This document shows positions 1 through 7,941 of a stretch of DNA of 7,941 nt, one piece after another. The translations under genes and the position numbers were made by a program. The DNA is from Spirochaetaceae bacterium (GTDB taxonomy: Bacteria > Spirochaetota > Spirochaetia > SZUA-6 > Bin103). Every line of letters begins with the position of its first letter. The first letter of the stretch is position 1. The stretch spans positions 1 through 7,941 of the forward strand of contig JAPPNY010000041.1 of assembly GCA_028818385.1 (NCBI GenBank), given 5' to 3'. The notes below the pieces were generated by a model that searched no databases, was not told where the DNA came from, and worked only from the letters and a program-made list of their open reading frames with translations.

Positions 1-281
1 GTCTCGAATCCTCAATTCAGCCAACTTTCGGGCTGGAGCGCGAATAACCCGGGTTCTACAAGGCGCAGGACATCGTCCGCTTCCAGGACATCATGGAATG
101 GAGTCCATAGCGACTGGTGTTCAGGACGTAGCGCTCAGGCGTCGGTTGACCGGGGATTCGGTGCTGTCGCTCCGGTCGTCTATCCAGTCTACGCCTCGAG
201 AGTCGGTATCCCGGACAAATCCACCGTTCGCTCCGCGAGCGCCATGTCGTACATCCGGGGCTATCGAAGGGTGTCTCTCGA
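1..281. other. Left-edge region without an intact gene
   Basis: No full-length gene is convincing here. The base composition is visibly less GC-rich than in the genes. The two longer open frames (98-355 on + and 56-295 on -) give Arg/Ser-rich, low-complexity translations and run into or overlap the propeller gene, so I do not call them. A short + strand frame from 3 to 110 reads like a gene tail, interrupted by TAA at 45-47 and ended by TAG at 108-110; it has its own entry. Small structures seen are a 10-bp palindrome AACCCGGGTT (46-55) and a direct repeat CAGGACATC (66-74 and 84-92). The hairpin at the end of the propeller gene begins at 269. No tRNA or CRISPR pattern was found. Confidence 0.5.
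3..110 (+). pseudogene. Possible coding remnant or gene tail with an in-frame stop
   Basis: Read in one + strand frame, positions 3-44 give LESSIQPTFGLERE and then TAA at 45-47. The frame continues from 48 as PGFYKAQDIVRFQDIMEWSP and ends at TAG (108-110). After the TAA nearly every codon ends in G or C, matching the codon style of the real genes, and the residue mix is protein-like. There is no start codon after the TAA. It could be the 3' end of a gene entering from the left and ending at 47, a longer gene broken by a nonsense change, or coincidence. I do not recognise the family. If real, it converges on the minus-strand operon that ends at 282. Confidence 0.22.
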
Positions 282-297
282 TCATCGAGAGTCACCC
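269..297 (-). terminator. Hairpin spanning the stop codon of the propeller gene
   Basis: GGGTG (269-273) pairs with CACCC (293-297), and CTCTCG (275-280) pairs with CGAGAG (286-291), with one T-T mismatch between the two stems and a 5-nt loop. On the - strand the TGA stop (282-284) lies in the loop. No clear T-run follows on the - strand, so this is not a textbook intrinsic terminator. It may end the operon transcript, protect its 3' end, or act in both directions between convergent units. Confidence 0.5.
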
Positions 298-1250
298 GAG
301 GTCACGAGCTCGGCGGCTCCGATGCCGGCGTAGTCGTTGCCGGCGTAGAACATGAGGGTGCGGGGTCCGGACGGGCCTTCGTGGCGGATCACCGACGGGT
401 AGCAGGTCATCTGGGAGTCCCAGCCGGATTCGCTTACGTCGACGACCGGGTGGGGGAGCCATTTGAAGTGGATGCCGTCGGCGCTCTGCGCATGGTGGAT
501 GCGGTAGTGCTCGCCGTCGACGGCGCAACTGAACCACATGTGGAAGCGGTCGCCGGAGCGGTCGACGAACGGCTTGGAGCAGGTCGAGGAGAGGTGGCCG
601 ATGCGGGGCGGCAGATTCAGCAACGCTCCCGCGTCGTGCGGGACGAAGGTGTGGCCGCCGTCTCGCGAGACGGCGAGCGCGGTGGAGACCCGCCCCCAGT
701 CGGCGGTGGGCACGGACAGCGCCGTGTAGTACATCCAGTACTCGTCGCCGACCGGGATCACCGCGCACGAGCCGGTGCCGTTCTCGTCGGGGGCGCCGCT
801 GCGTCCCAGCGCCAACAGCGGCCGGCCGTCGCGCCGCCAGGTGACGCCGGCGTCATCGCTCTGTGCCATGCAGGTCTGGTAGCGCTTCTGGTGCGTCGCG
901 TGCGGCAGGAACGAGCCGTCCCATGCCGCGTAGTACAGGTGCCAGTGGGTGTCGGTGATCCGCGTTACCCACGGGTAGGCGGCCATGTGGGAGTCGATCG
1001 CCCCCTCGCCGCCCAGGTCGATGAGCGGCTCCTCGCTCACCATGCGCCAGTCGAGCGGGTCGTCGAGCGGCGCCTCCGCCAGCCCGATCCGCGTGAGCTT
1101 GCGCTGCTCGCTGTAGAACTGCAGCCCGTGCAGGTACATCAGGTAGCGGTCGTCGGTGCGGAAGACGCACGGCGCCGACGGGCGCTGGTTCCAGACGAGC
1201 TCGTCCCGCTGCGGGAAGATGACGCCCAGCTTCCGCCAGCGCTGTGTCAC
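282..1250 (-). CDS. Five-bladed beta-propeller, glycoside hydrolase-like protein
   Basis: The 322-residue protein looks like the GH43/GH32/GH130 five-bladed beta-propeller fold that acts on glycosides. Each blade shows an aromatic strand such as YLMYL (36-40), WHLYYAAW (103-110), YWMYYTAL (171-178), FHMWFSC (236-242) and LMFYAGN (299-305). The motif DSxMxxYPxV occurs twice (86-95 and 278-287), which supports an internal repeat. Three Asp-box-like motifs are present: SDDAGVTW (131-138), SRDGGHTF (195-202) and a shorter one at 256-262. Blade count and catalytic residues cannot be fixed by eye. No signal peptide is visible, so a cytoplasmic site is likely. The start is GTG (1248-1250), 7 nt after the sdhB stop, with a GGAGAG-like ribosome site inside the sdhB end, suggesting translational coupling. 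Substrate is unknown; a non-enzymatic propeller is possible. Confidence 0.7.
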   Translation of the reverse strand: MTQRWRKLGVIFPQRDELVWNQRPSAPCVFRTDDRYLMYLHGLQFYSEQRKLTRIGLAEAPLDDPLDWRMVSEEPLIDLGGEGAIDSHMAAYPWVTRITDTHWHLYYAAWDGSFLPHATHQKRYQTCMAQSDDAGVTWRRDGRPLLALGRSGAPDENGTGSCAVIPVGDEYWMYYTALSVPTADWGRVSTALAVSRDGGHTFVPHDAGALLNLPPRIGHLSSTCSKPFVDRSGDRFHMWFSCAVDGEHYRIHHAQSADGIHFKWLPHPVVDVSESGWDSQMTCYPSVIRHEGPSGPRTLMFYAGNDYAGIGAAELVTSGDSR

Positions 1251-1257
1251 CGCGGGC

Positions 1258-2013
1258 TCACTCTCCGGCGGGATCGCCGAGCTCGGCGGCCAGGAACTCG
1301 CGGTTGAGGCGGGCGATGGTCTCGAAGGAGATGCCCTTCGGGCACTCCGCCTCGCACTCCGCTTCGTTCGTGCAGTTGCCGAATCCCTCCGCGTCCATGG
1401 TGCGCACCATGGCGCGCACGCGGCGGCGGCGTTCCGGCTGCCCCTGCGGGAGCCGACCCAGGTGGGTGAGCTTGGCGCTGGTGAACAGCATCGCCGACGC
1501 GTTCTTGCAGGCGGCCACGCACGCCCCGCAGCCGATGCAGGCCGCGGCGTCCAGGGACGCCTCCGCGTCCACCTTGGCGACCGGCACGGAGTTCGCCTCG
1601 GGGGCGCTGCCGGTGTTGACCGAGATGTAGCCGCCGGCCTGGATGATCCGGTCGAAGGCGCCGCGGTCCACGACCAGGTCCTTGATCACCGGGAAGGCGC
1701 GCGCCCGCCACGGCTCGACCACCAGCGTGTCGCCGTCCGCGAAGTGGCGCATGTGCAGTTGGCAGACGGTGGTGCCGGCGAGCGGGCCGTGCGCGCGGCC
1801 GTCGATCATGAAGCCGCAGGAGCCGCAGATGCCCTCCCGGCAGTCGTGCTCGAACGCGATCGGCTCCTCGCCGCGGCGCTCCAGGGAGTCGTTGAGCACG
1901 TCCAGCATCTCCAGGAACGACATGTCGGGGGAGACGTCCGGCACCTCGTAGTCGACCAGCCGGCCCTTGGGTTCGTCGCGTCCCTGACGCCAGACCCGCA
2001 ACGCAATCGTCAC
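1258..2013 (-). CDS. sdhB: Succinate dehydrogenase iron-sulfur subunit SdhB
   Basis: SdhB passes electrons from the flavin of SdhA to the quinone through three Fe-S clusters. With GTG at 2011-2013 as start it has 251 residues, the usual length. The N-terminal ferredoxin fold carries the [2Fe-2S] cysteines C58, C63, C66 and C84 (CREGICGSC motif). The C-terminal domain has [11 protein letters not shown] (C159, C162, C165, C169), then C214, C220 and C224. By family pattern C159/C162/C165/C224 bind [4Fe-4S] and C169/C214/C220 bind [3Fe-4S]. The start is chosen because residues [10 protein letters not shown] match the family N-terminus. A longer frame from GTG at 2068-2070 would add 19 residues that lie mostly inside the inserted element. 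A ribosome site GGAAAGG (plus-strand 2023-2029) stands 9 nt before the start and is supplied by that element's terminal repeat. The next gene begins 7 nt after the stop. Confidence 0.95.
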   Translation of the reverse strand: MTIALRVWRQGRDEPKGRLVDYEVPDVSPDMSFLEMLDVLNDSLERRGEEPIAFEHDCREGICGSCGFMIDGRAHGPLAGTTVCQLHMRHFADGDTLVVEPWRARAFPVIKDLVVDRGAFDRIIQAGGYISVNTGSAPEANSVPVAKVDAEASLDAAACIGCGACVAACKNASAMLFTSAKLTHLGRLPQGQPERRRRVRAMVRTMDAEGFGNCTNEAECEAECPKGISFETIARLNREFLAAELGDPAGE

Positions 2014-2122
2014 TTGAGGGTGCCTTTCCGCTCTGCGGACGGTGACTTCGAAGCGCTTTCCTGGGAACACCGCCTTGGCAGTTTCGCGATTCGCGCGCCG
2101 GCATCAAGGCGGAAATGCACCC

Positions 2123-2126
<4 letters not shown>
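2010..2126 (-). CDS. 38-codon frame through the inserted element, coupling sdhA to sdhB
   Basis: GTG at 2124-2126 overlaps the sdhA stop as GTGA and lies 6 nt after AGGAG (plus-strand 2133-2137), an excellent ribosome site. The frame runs 38 codons without a stop ([16 protein letters not shown], residues 1-16) and ends at TGA 2010-2012, which again overlaps the sdhB GTG by 4 nt. The peptide is basic and resembles no family I know. Its likely role, if translated, is to carry ribosomes across the insertion so that sdhB stays coupled to sdhA. Translation is an inference from the ribosome site and the two overlaps; the peptide itself may have no function. Confidence 0.35.
2011..2016. repeat. Target-site duplication, copy 1 (CACTTG)
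   Basis: CACTTG directly abuts the outer end of the left terminal inverted repeat and is identical to 2124-2129. On the - strand it reads CAAGTG and contains the sdhB start codon GTG. The pair is what a 6-bp staggered cut by a transposase would leave. Confidence 0.6.
2017..2031 (+). repeat. Terminal inverted repeat, left
   Basis: AGGGTGCCTTTCCGC is inverted at 2109-2123 with a single mismatch at its eighth base. On the - strand this arm provides the GGAAAGG sequence now used as the sdhB ribosome site. Counting bases of the flanking duplication that also pair, the dyad extends to 17 bp (2015-2031). Confidence 0.65.
2109..2123 (-). repeat. Terminal inverted repeat, right
   Basis: GCGGAAATGCACCCT is the inverted partner of 2017-2031. 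On the - strand the element begins here with A, which together with TG from the direct repeat forms the present sdhA stop codon TGA (2123-2125). Confidence 0.65.
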
Positions 2127-4104
<1,978 letters not shown>

Positions 4105-4108
<4 letters not shown>

Positions 4109-4770
4109 CCGTTGCCTCCGCCGGCGACGAAGTAGATCGGCAGCGACGCGAAACCGGCCGGCACGGCAATGGAGAAGACGATGCCCACGGCGCGGATCAG
4201 GCGCGCGTAGCGCACCTGGTGCAGCCCCAGCGACTTGAAGCCGGACTGGAAGCCGTGCAGCAGGTGCGCGGCCAGGAGGATCATCGCCACGACGTACAGC
4301 ACCGCATATGCCGGCATGCGGAAGGTGGTGACCACCAGCTCATACAGCGACACATCGTCTGCCCGTGGCCCGAGACGGGACTCGTAGAAGAAGTGGCGGA
4401 GATGGATCACCAGGTAGACGAAGATCGCGCTGCCGGTGATCACCATCGTGCGCGAGGCCAGCGTGCTCCTTCCCGCCGAGCGGTTCCTGGCATAGCGCAC
4501 CGGGCGCGCCTTGCGGTTCTGGGCGGTGAGCCAGATGCCGCTGGCCGCGTGCAGGACGATCGACAGGAACAGGAACACCTCGATGATGCGGATGATGACG
4601 TTCGTGGCGAAGGCGTGCGCGTGCTCCTCGAAGTACGCGGCGCCGGCGTAGAGCAGCAGGTTGCCGTACAGGTGCACCACCAGGAACGAGCACAGGAACA
4701 ACCCGGTGGCGCCCATCAACGCCTTCTTGCCGACCGAGGAGGTCAGCACCTCGAAGCACCAGCGAATCAC
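4105..4770 (-). CDS. sdhC: Succinate dehydrogenase cytochrome b558-type membrane subunit SdhC
   Basis: This is the single membrane anchor of complex II, which transfers electrons from SdhB to quinone. The 221-residue protein has about five hydrophobic helices (approximately 18-40, 55-80, 108-127, 151-174, 190-214). It opens with [15 protein letters not shown] (11-25), typical of the b558 family (Bacteroidota/B. subtilis class). Histidines H33, H74, H123 and H169 or H172 lie in or near helices and are the likely axial ligands of two hemes. With no SdhD nearby this is a three-subunit enzyme, a type usually linked to menaquinone. The start is GTG (4768-4770) and no clear ribosome site precedes it. 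A weak -10-like TACAGT (plus-strand 4780-4785) lies 9 nt upstream. The gap to pepF is 50 bp, so sdhC may be read through from pepF or have its own promoter. Confidence 0.93.
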
Positions 4771-4811
4771 GCGCTGCCGACTGTACGGGATGACCGACGT
4801 ATCGCGCTACC

Positions 4812-4829
4812 GCCGGCTTCTCAGCCGGC
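4812..4829 (-). terminator. Stem-loop over the pepF stop codon
   Basis: GCCGGCT (4812-4818) pairs with AGCCGGC (4823-4829) around a 4-nt loop, which on the - strand is GAGA, a stable GNRA tetraloop. The pepF TGA (4821-4823) spans the stem-loop edge. No T-run follows, so it is more likely a partial terminator or an mRNA-stabilising stem than a full stop before sdhC. Confidence 0.4.
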
Positions 4830-6620
4830 CAACTCCTCGGCTTCCTCCACCATTTGCTCGACCATGGCCAAGCCGCGGTCCCAGAAGCCGGGATCGGTCA
4901 GATCGACGCCGAGCGGCTGCATGATCCGGTGCGGCCAGTCGGAGCCGCCGGCCGCCAGCATCTCCACGTAGGAGTCCGCGAACGACTCGCCTGCCTCCTG
5001 GTAGCGGGCGTAGAGCGCCAGCACCAGCAGCTCGCCGAAGGAATAGGCGTACACGTAGCCCGGGGTGTGCACGAAGTGGGGGATGTAGCTCCACCAGGCG
5101 CCGTAGTCCTCGCTCAGGGTGACGCTGTCGCCGAACATCGCCCGCTGCGTGGACAGCCACAGCTCCGCGAAGCGCTCCTGCGTGAGCTCGCCGTCGCTGC
5201 GGCGCGCCTCGTGGATGGCCTCTTCGAAGCGGTTCATGGCGGTCTGGCGGAAGACGGTCGCGAAGGTGTCCTCGATGCGGCGCACCAGCATGGCCAGCCG
5301 CTCGCGCCGGTCGTCTTCACGTTCCAGCAGGTCCTGGAAGACCAGCGCCTCTCCGAACACGGAAGCGGTCTCCGCGGTGGTCAGCGGCGTGTGGAACTGC
5401 AGGTACCCGCGCGGGGCGGCCAGCAGCCCGTGCACGCCGTGGCCGAGCTCGTGCGCGAGGGTCATCACGTCGCGCGGCTGCCCCTGGTAGTTGAGCAGCA
5501 GGTAGGGATGGACGGAGGGCACGCACGAGTGGCAGAAGGCGCCGCCGCGCTTGCGCGGCCGGATCGGCGCGTCGATCCAGGCGTTGTCGAAGAAGAGCGC
5601 CGCCTGCTCGCCCAGCCGGCCGCTGAAGCGCCGGTAGGCCGACAGCACCGTCTCCACGGCATCGTCCCAGTGGTAGCGCCGGGACTCGGCAGCGAGCGGC
5701 GCGTAGCGGTCGTAGTCGAACAGCTCGCCGACTTCGAGCAGCCGGCGTTTCAGCCGGTAGTAGCGCTCGACGATGTCGTAGCGGGCGACCACGGCGGCGA
5801 CCAGCGCGTCGACGACGGTGTCGTCGACCTGGTTGTCCAGGTTGCGGTCGCTGATCCAGGAGGGGAAGCTGCGCAGCCGGTCCTCCGATGCCTTGTCAGC
5901 CAACAGCGTGTTGAACACGTAGGTCGAGGTGGGCAGCAGCGCGCGCAGCCCCTCGGTCAGCGCGGCAGCGGCGCGCTGCCGGAGCGGCCGGTCGGCTTGG
6001 TGAAGCTTGTTCAAGAGCTCCTCGCGCTGGATGTCGGCGCCGTCGAGCTGGAACTTCGCCGCGCCGTGCACCTCGTCGAAGTAGCGGATCCAGGCTCGCC
6101 GGCCGGTGACCGACTTCTCGCTGAGGACGCGCTCCTCCGGCTCGGTCAGGAGGTGCGGCCTGGTGCGCCGGGTGACGCGCAGGAAGTGGCGGTAGTGGCC
6201 GAGCCGTTCGTCGGAGAGCAGCGCATCAGCCTGCTCGTCGGCCAGGCCCGCCCACTCCAGCTCGAAGAACAGCAGAGCTTGGTGCAGGCGCGCCGAGCGC
6301 TCGGTGAGCTTCTGCAGCAGCGCGCCGCGCTGCGCGTCCCCGGTGTCGGTCGACCACGCCAAGTGGGCGTAGGCGCCCGCCCTGCCGGCCCGCTCCAGGC
6401 ATGCCTCGTAGCGCTCGACCAGGCCGGCCAGCCCGGCGGCGTCGAGGCGCTCCAGGCGGCCACGGTAGTCGGCGGCAAGTTCCGCGGCCTCCCCGTCCGC
6501 GGCGTCCAGGTCGCGGTCCAGCGCCGGGTCGTCGGTGGCGGCATACAGGTCGGCAAGGTCCCAGCCGACCGCTGCGGCTGAGTCGGCGGCTGATTCGGCA
6601 GGGGAAGAAGACATGCTCAT
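4821..6620 (-). CDS. pepF: M3 family oligoendopeptidase F
   Basis: PepF is a cytoplasmic zinc metallopeptidase that cuts short peptides, typically in peptide recycling. The 599 residues match the usual length of about 600. The zinc motif HELGH is at 390-394, and E417 in TTAETASVFGE is the expected third ligand. The upstream signature FCHSCVPSVHPYLLLNY (362-378) and the downstream HFVHTPGYVYAYSFG (515-529), with its substrate-binding His and Tyr residues, are both typical of the family. The N-terminal half is helical, and no signal peptide is present. ATG at 6618-6620 is given as start. A second ATG at 6612-6614 has a GAGAG sequence at 6-nt spacing and could be the true start, shortening the protein by two residues. 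It is divergent from the Mrp-like gene and upstream of sdhC. Confidence 0.94.
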   Translation of the reverse strand: MSMSSSPAESAADSAAAVGWDLADLYAATDDPALDRDLDAADGEAAELAADYRGRLERLDAAGLAGLVERYEACLERAGRAGAYAHLAWSTDTGDAQRGALLQKLTERSARLHQALLFFELEWAGLADEQADALLSDERLGHYRHFLRVTRRTRPHLLTEPEERVLSEKSVTGRRAWIRYFDEVHGAAKFQLDGADIQREELLNKLHQADRPLRQRAAAALTEGLRALLPTSTYVFNTLLADKASEDRLRSFPSWISDRNLDNQVDDTVVDALVAAVVARYDIVERYYRLKRRLLEVGELFDYDRYAPLAAESRRYHWDDAVETVLSAYRRFSGRLGEQAALFFDNAWIDAPIRPRKRGGAFCHSCVPSVHPYLLLNYQGQPRDVMTLAHELGHGVHGLLAAPRGYLQFHTPLTTAETASVFGEALVFQDLLEREDDRRERLAMLVRRIEDTFATVFRQTAMNRFEEAIHEARRSDGELTQERFAELWLSTQRAMFGDSVTLSEDYGAWWSYIPHFVHTPGYVYAYSFGELLVLALYARYQEAGESFADSYVEMLAAGGSDWPHRIMQPLGVDLTDPGFWDRGLAMVEQMVEEAEELAG

Positions 6621-6652
6621 CTCTCGTGGTGCGGGTGTGGAATCCGGGCTCG

Positions 6653-6669
6653 CGCTGCCCCCGGCAGCG
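6653..6669. repeat. Inverted repeat in the divergent promoter gap
   Basis: CGCTGCC (6653-6659) and GGCAGCG (6663-6669) are perfectly complementary around CCC. The site lies just upstream of the + strand -10-like box and, on the - strand, near the predicted 5' end of the pepF transcript. It could be an operator for one or both genes or a 5' stem-loop of the pepF mRNA. Confidence 0.4.
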
Positions 6670-6678
6670 TCGCGGCAG

Positions 6679-6685
6679 TATCATA
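6679..6685. promoter_or_regulatory. Overlapping divergent -10-like boxes
   Basis: TATCAT (6679-6684, + strand) and TATGAT (6685-6680, - strand) each match the bacterial -10 consensus at five of six positions and share five base pairs. No good -35 boxes are visible at 16-18 bp. For the + strand gene, transcription would begin at or next to the ATG (6690), giving a leaderless mRNA. For pepF it would give a leader of roughly 50 nt. Confidence 0.4.
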
Positions 6686-6689
6686 GGGC

Positions 6690-7941
6690 ATGGCTTCCAA
6701 GGCAGACGTCACCGACGCCCTGCGCGCGATCGTCGACCCCGACCTGAACCAGGACATCGTCAGCCTGGGGTTCCTGAAGGAGGTGGAAATCGAGGACGGG
6801 CACGTGCTGGCCGAGATCCGCATCACCACGCCTGCGTGCCCGGTGCGCGACGAGTTCAAGACGCAGGCGGAGCGGCTGATCGGCGACCTGCCCGGGGTCA
6901 AGTCCGTGACGGTGCGGATCACCGCGCCCGAGCAGCGGCGCACCTCCCCGGTCAAGGAGTCCGGCCTGGAGGAGGTCTCCTCGATCATCGCCGTGGCCTC
7001 GTGCAAGGGCGGCGTCGGCAAGTCGACGGTGGCCGCCGGCATTGCCTGCGAGCTGGCGCGGCGCGGCCACCGGGTAGGCCTGCTGGACGCCGACATCTTC
7101 GGACCGTCGGTGCCCACCCTGTTCAACCGGCACGACCAGCCGCTCACCGCCGGGCGCGGCAACCTGCTGGCGCCGGTCGCGGTCGGCCCCCTGCAGGTGA
7201 TGTCGTTCGGCTTCTGGCTCGGCGACGCGCCGGCGGTGATGCGGGGGCCGATGGTCACCAACTACGTGCAGCAGTTCCTGCACGGCGTCGCCTGGGAGGG
7301 CCTGGACTACCTGCTGATCGACCTGCCGCCCGGCACGGGAGACATCCAGCTCACCATCACGCAGGCCATCCAGCTCGACGGGGCGCTGATCGTCACCACC
7401 CCGCAGGCCCTGGCGCTCGCCGACGTCGGCAAGGGCATCGTCATGTTCGACAAGGTCGAGGTGCCGATCCTGGGCGTGATCGAGAACATGGCCTGGTTCG
7501 CCGACGGCGAAGGCCGGCGGCACCAGGTGTTCGGCGAAGGTGGGGGCGAGGCGCTGGCCGAGCGCTTCGGCGTGCCGCTGCTCTGCCAGCTTCCGCTCGA
7601 TCCGTCCGCGTACGGCGGCACGTTCGATGCCTATGCCGGCGACGAGGGGTTCGCGCACGCGGCCGATACCGTCGTACGTGCGCTGGGACGCAGCAAGGCG
7701 GGCTCGCAGGCGAAACCGGAAGTCGGTTTCGACGAGAGCTCGATCACGGTGAGCTGGGAGGACGGCTCGGTCGACCGCGTCGCCAACCGCGAGCTGCGCG
7801 CCAACTGCCGCTGCGCGCGCTGCGTGGACGAGTTCTCCGGTGAGCAGCTCCTGGACGTCGGGCGCATCCCGGCCGACATTCGCGCGGACGAGGTGCGGGT
7901 GGTCGGCAACTACGCGCTGGCGGTGACCTGGAGCGACGGCC
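6690..7941 (+). CDS. mrp: Fe-S cluster carrier ATPase, Mrp/ApbC/HCF101-like (3' truncated by window)
   Basis: Proteins of this family bind a [4Fe-4S] cluster and pass it to apo-enzymes, using an ATP-binding P-loop domain. The 417 residues present show three domains. The first is an N-terminal MIP18/DUF59 domain (about 5-80) with conserved C50 in TTPACP. The second is the P-loop core (about 98-335) with the deviant Walker A SCKGGVGKST (104-113), DADIFGP (133-139) and LLIDLPPGTGD (208-218). The third is the start of a C-terminal DUF971 domain (about 345 onward) with CRCARC (373-378). The frame is open to the window edge, and the codon cut at 7941 continues a WSDG motif expected in DUF971. The CxxC after IENM in E. 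coli ApbC is absent (IENMAWFADGEG). An in-frame TAG at 6684-6686 fixes ATG 6690 as first start; there is no proper ribosome site. Clients could include the adjacent SdhB. Confidence 0.93.
   Translation, partial: MASKADVTDALRAIVDPDLNQDIVSLGFLKEVEIEDGHVLAEIRITTPACPVRDEFKTQAERLIGDLPGVKSVTVRITAPEQRRTSPVKESGLEEVSSIIAVASCKGGVGKSTVAAGIACELARRGHRVGLLDADIFGPSVPTLFNRHDQPLTAGRGNLLAPVAVGPLQVMSFGFWLGDAPAVMRGPMVTNYVQQFLHGVAWEGLDYLLIDLPPGTGDIQLTITQAIQLDGALIVTTPQALALADVGKGIVMFDKVEVPILGVIENMAWFADGEGRRHQVFGEGGGEALAERFGVPLLCQLPLDPSAYGGTFDAYAGDEGFAHAADTVVRALGRSKAGSQAKPEVGFDESSITVSWEDGSVDRVANRELRANCRCARCVDEFSGEQLLDVGRIPADIRADEVRVVGNYALAVTWSDG

Noticed and set aside
1..20. Resemblance of TCGAATCC to a tRNA T-arm
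   Set aside because: Only a short match at the window edge; no acceptor or anticodon arm can be seen on either strand.
12..134. Protein-looking - strand frame (ends with PESWLN)
   Set aside because: It is 40 codons with a stop before it, no ATG/GTG/TTG start and poor third-position GC; the opposite strand fits the genome's codon style better.
269..297. A second copy of the MITE-like element
   Set aside because: Only the outer five or six bases agree with the element ends, with partial similarity further in; the right end differs and there is no flanking direct repeat.
381..1307. 308-codon + strand frame opposite the propeller gene
   Set aside because: Val/Ala/Arg-rich shadow with no motif; the - strand shows the repeated propeller pattern.
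1258..2070. SdhB starting at GTG 2068-2070 (270 residues)
   Set aside because: The 19 extra residues come mostly from the inserted element and are not family-like, and the ribosome site there is poor. GTG 2011-2013 fits the family N-terminus.
4854..6581. 575-codon + strand frame opposite pepF
   Set aside because: Antisense shadow; the - strand has the HELGH motif and full-length PepF.
6681..7658. 325-codon - strand frame opposite the Mrp-like gene
   Set aside because: Antisense shadow; the + strand has the P-loop, MIP18 and DUF971 signatures in one uninterrupted frame.

Overview
The window is very GC-rich bacterial DNA with tightly packed genes, several GTG starts and long antisense shadow frames, as expected at this base composition. 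The proteins do not fix the phylum. The succinate dehydrogenase is the SdhCAB type with a single b558-like cytochrome subunit and no SdhD. That type occurs in Bacteroidota, Chlorobiota, Gemmatimonadota, some Spirochaetota and delta-type proteobacteria, and usually works with menaquinone. A free-living or host-associated, GC-rich, menaquinone-using heterotroph is a reasonable inference, not a demonstrated fact.

Layout from right to left. From 6690 to the right edge on the + strand is a three-domain Fe-S cluster carrier of the Mrp/ApbC/HCF101 type, cut by the window end. A 69-bp divergent gap (6621-6689) holds overlapping -10-like boxes for both directions and a small inverted repeat. On the - strand follow pepF (M3 oligoendopeptidase F), sdhC, sdhA, sdhB and a five-bladed beta-propeller glycosidase-like protein. 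Spacing is tight: 50 bp from pepF to sdhC, a 4-nt ATGA overlap from sdhC to sdhA, and 7 bp from sdhB to the propeller gene. The last 281 bp at the left edge contain no convincing intact gene, only a coding-like remnant on the + strand.

The most striking structure is the sdhA-sdhB junction. The genes are 109 bp apart, and that gap looks like a 107-bp MITE-like insertion (2017-2123). It has 15-bp terminal inverted repeats with one mismatch and is flanked by a 6-bp direct repeat, CACTTG. Removing the element and one repeat copy rebuilds a GTGA stop/start overlap between sdhA and sdhB, preceded by a good AGGAG Shine-Dalgarno at 6-nt spacing. This is the same arrangement that survives at sdhC-sdhA. 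In the present state the old Shine-Dalgarno and GTG open a 38-codon frame through the element, and its TGA again overlaps the sdhB GTG by 4 nt. The insertion therefore seems to have kept the start, stop and translational coupling of both genes.

Functionally, SdhCAB is complex II, with covalent FAD, three Fe-S clusters and a probable di-heme membrane anchor. The divergent Mrp-like carrier belongs to a family that supplies Fe-S clusters to such enzymes. PepF and the glycosidase-like protein are probably co-transcribed passengers; no direct link to complex II is visible.
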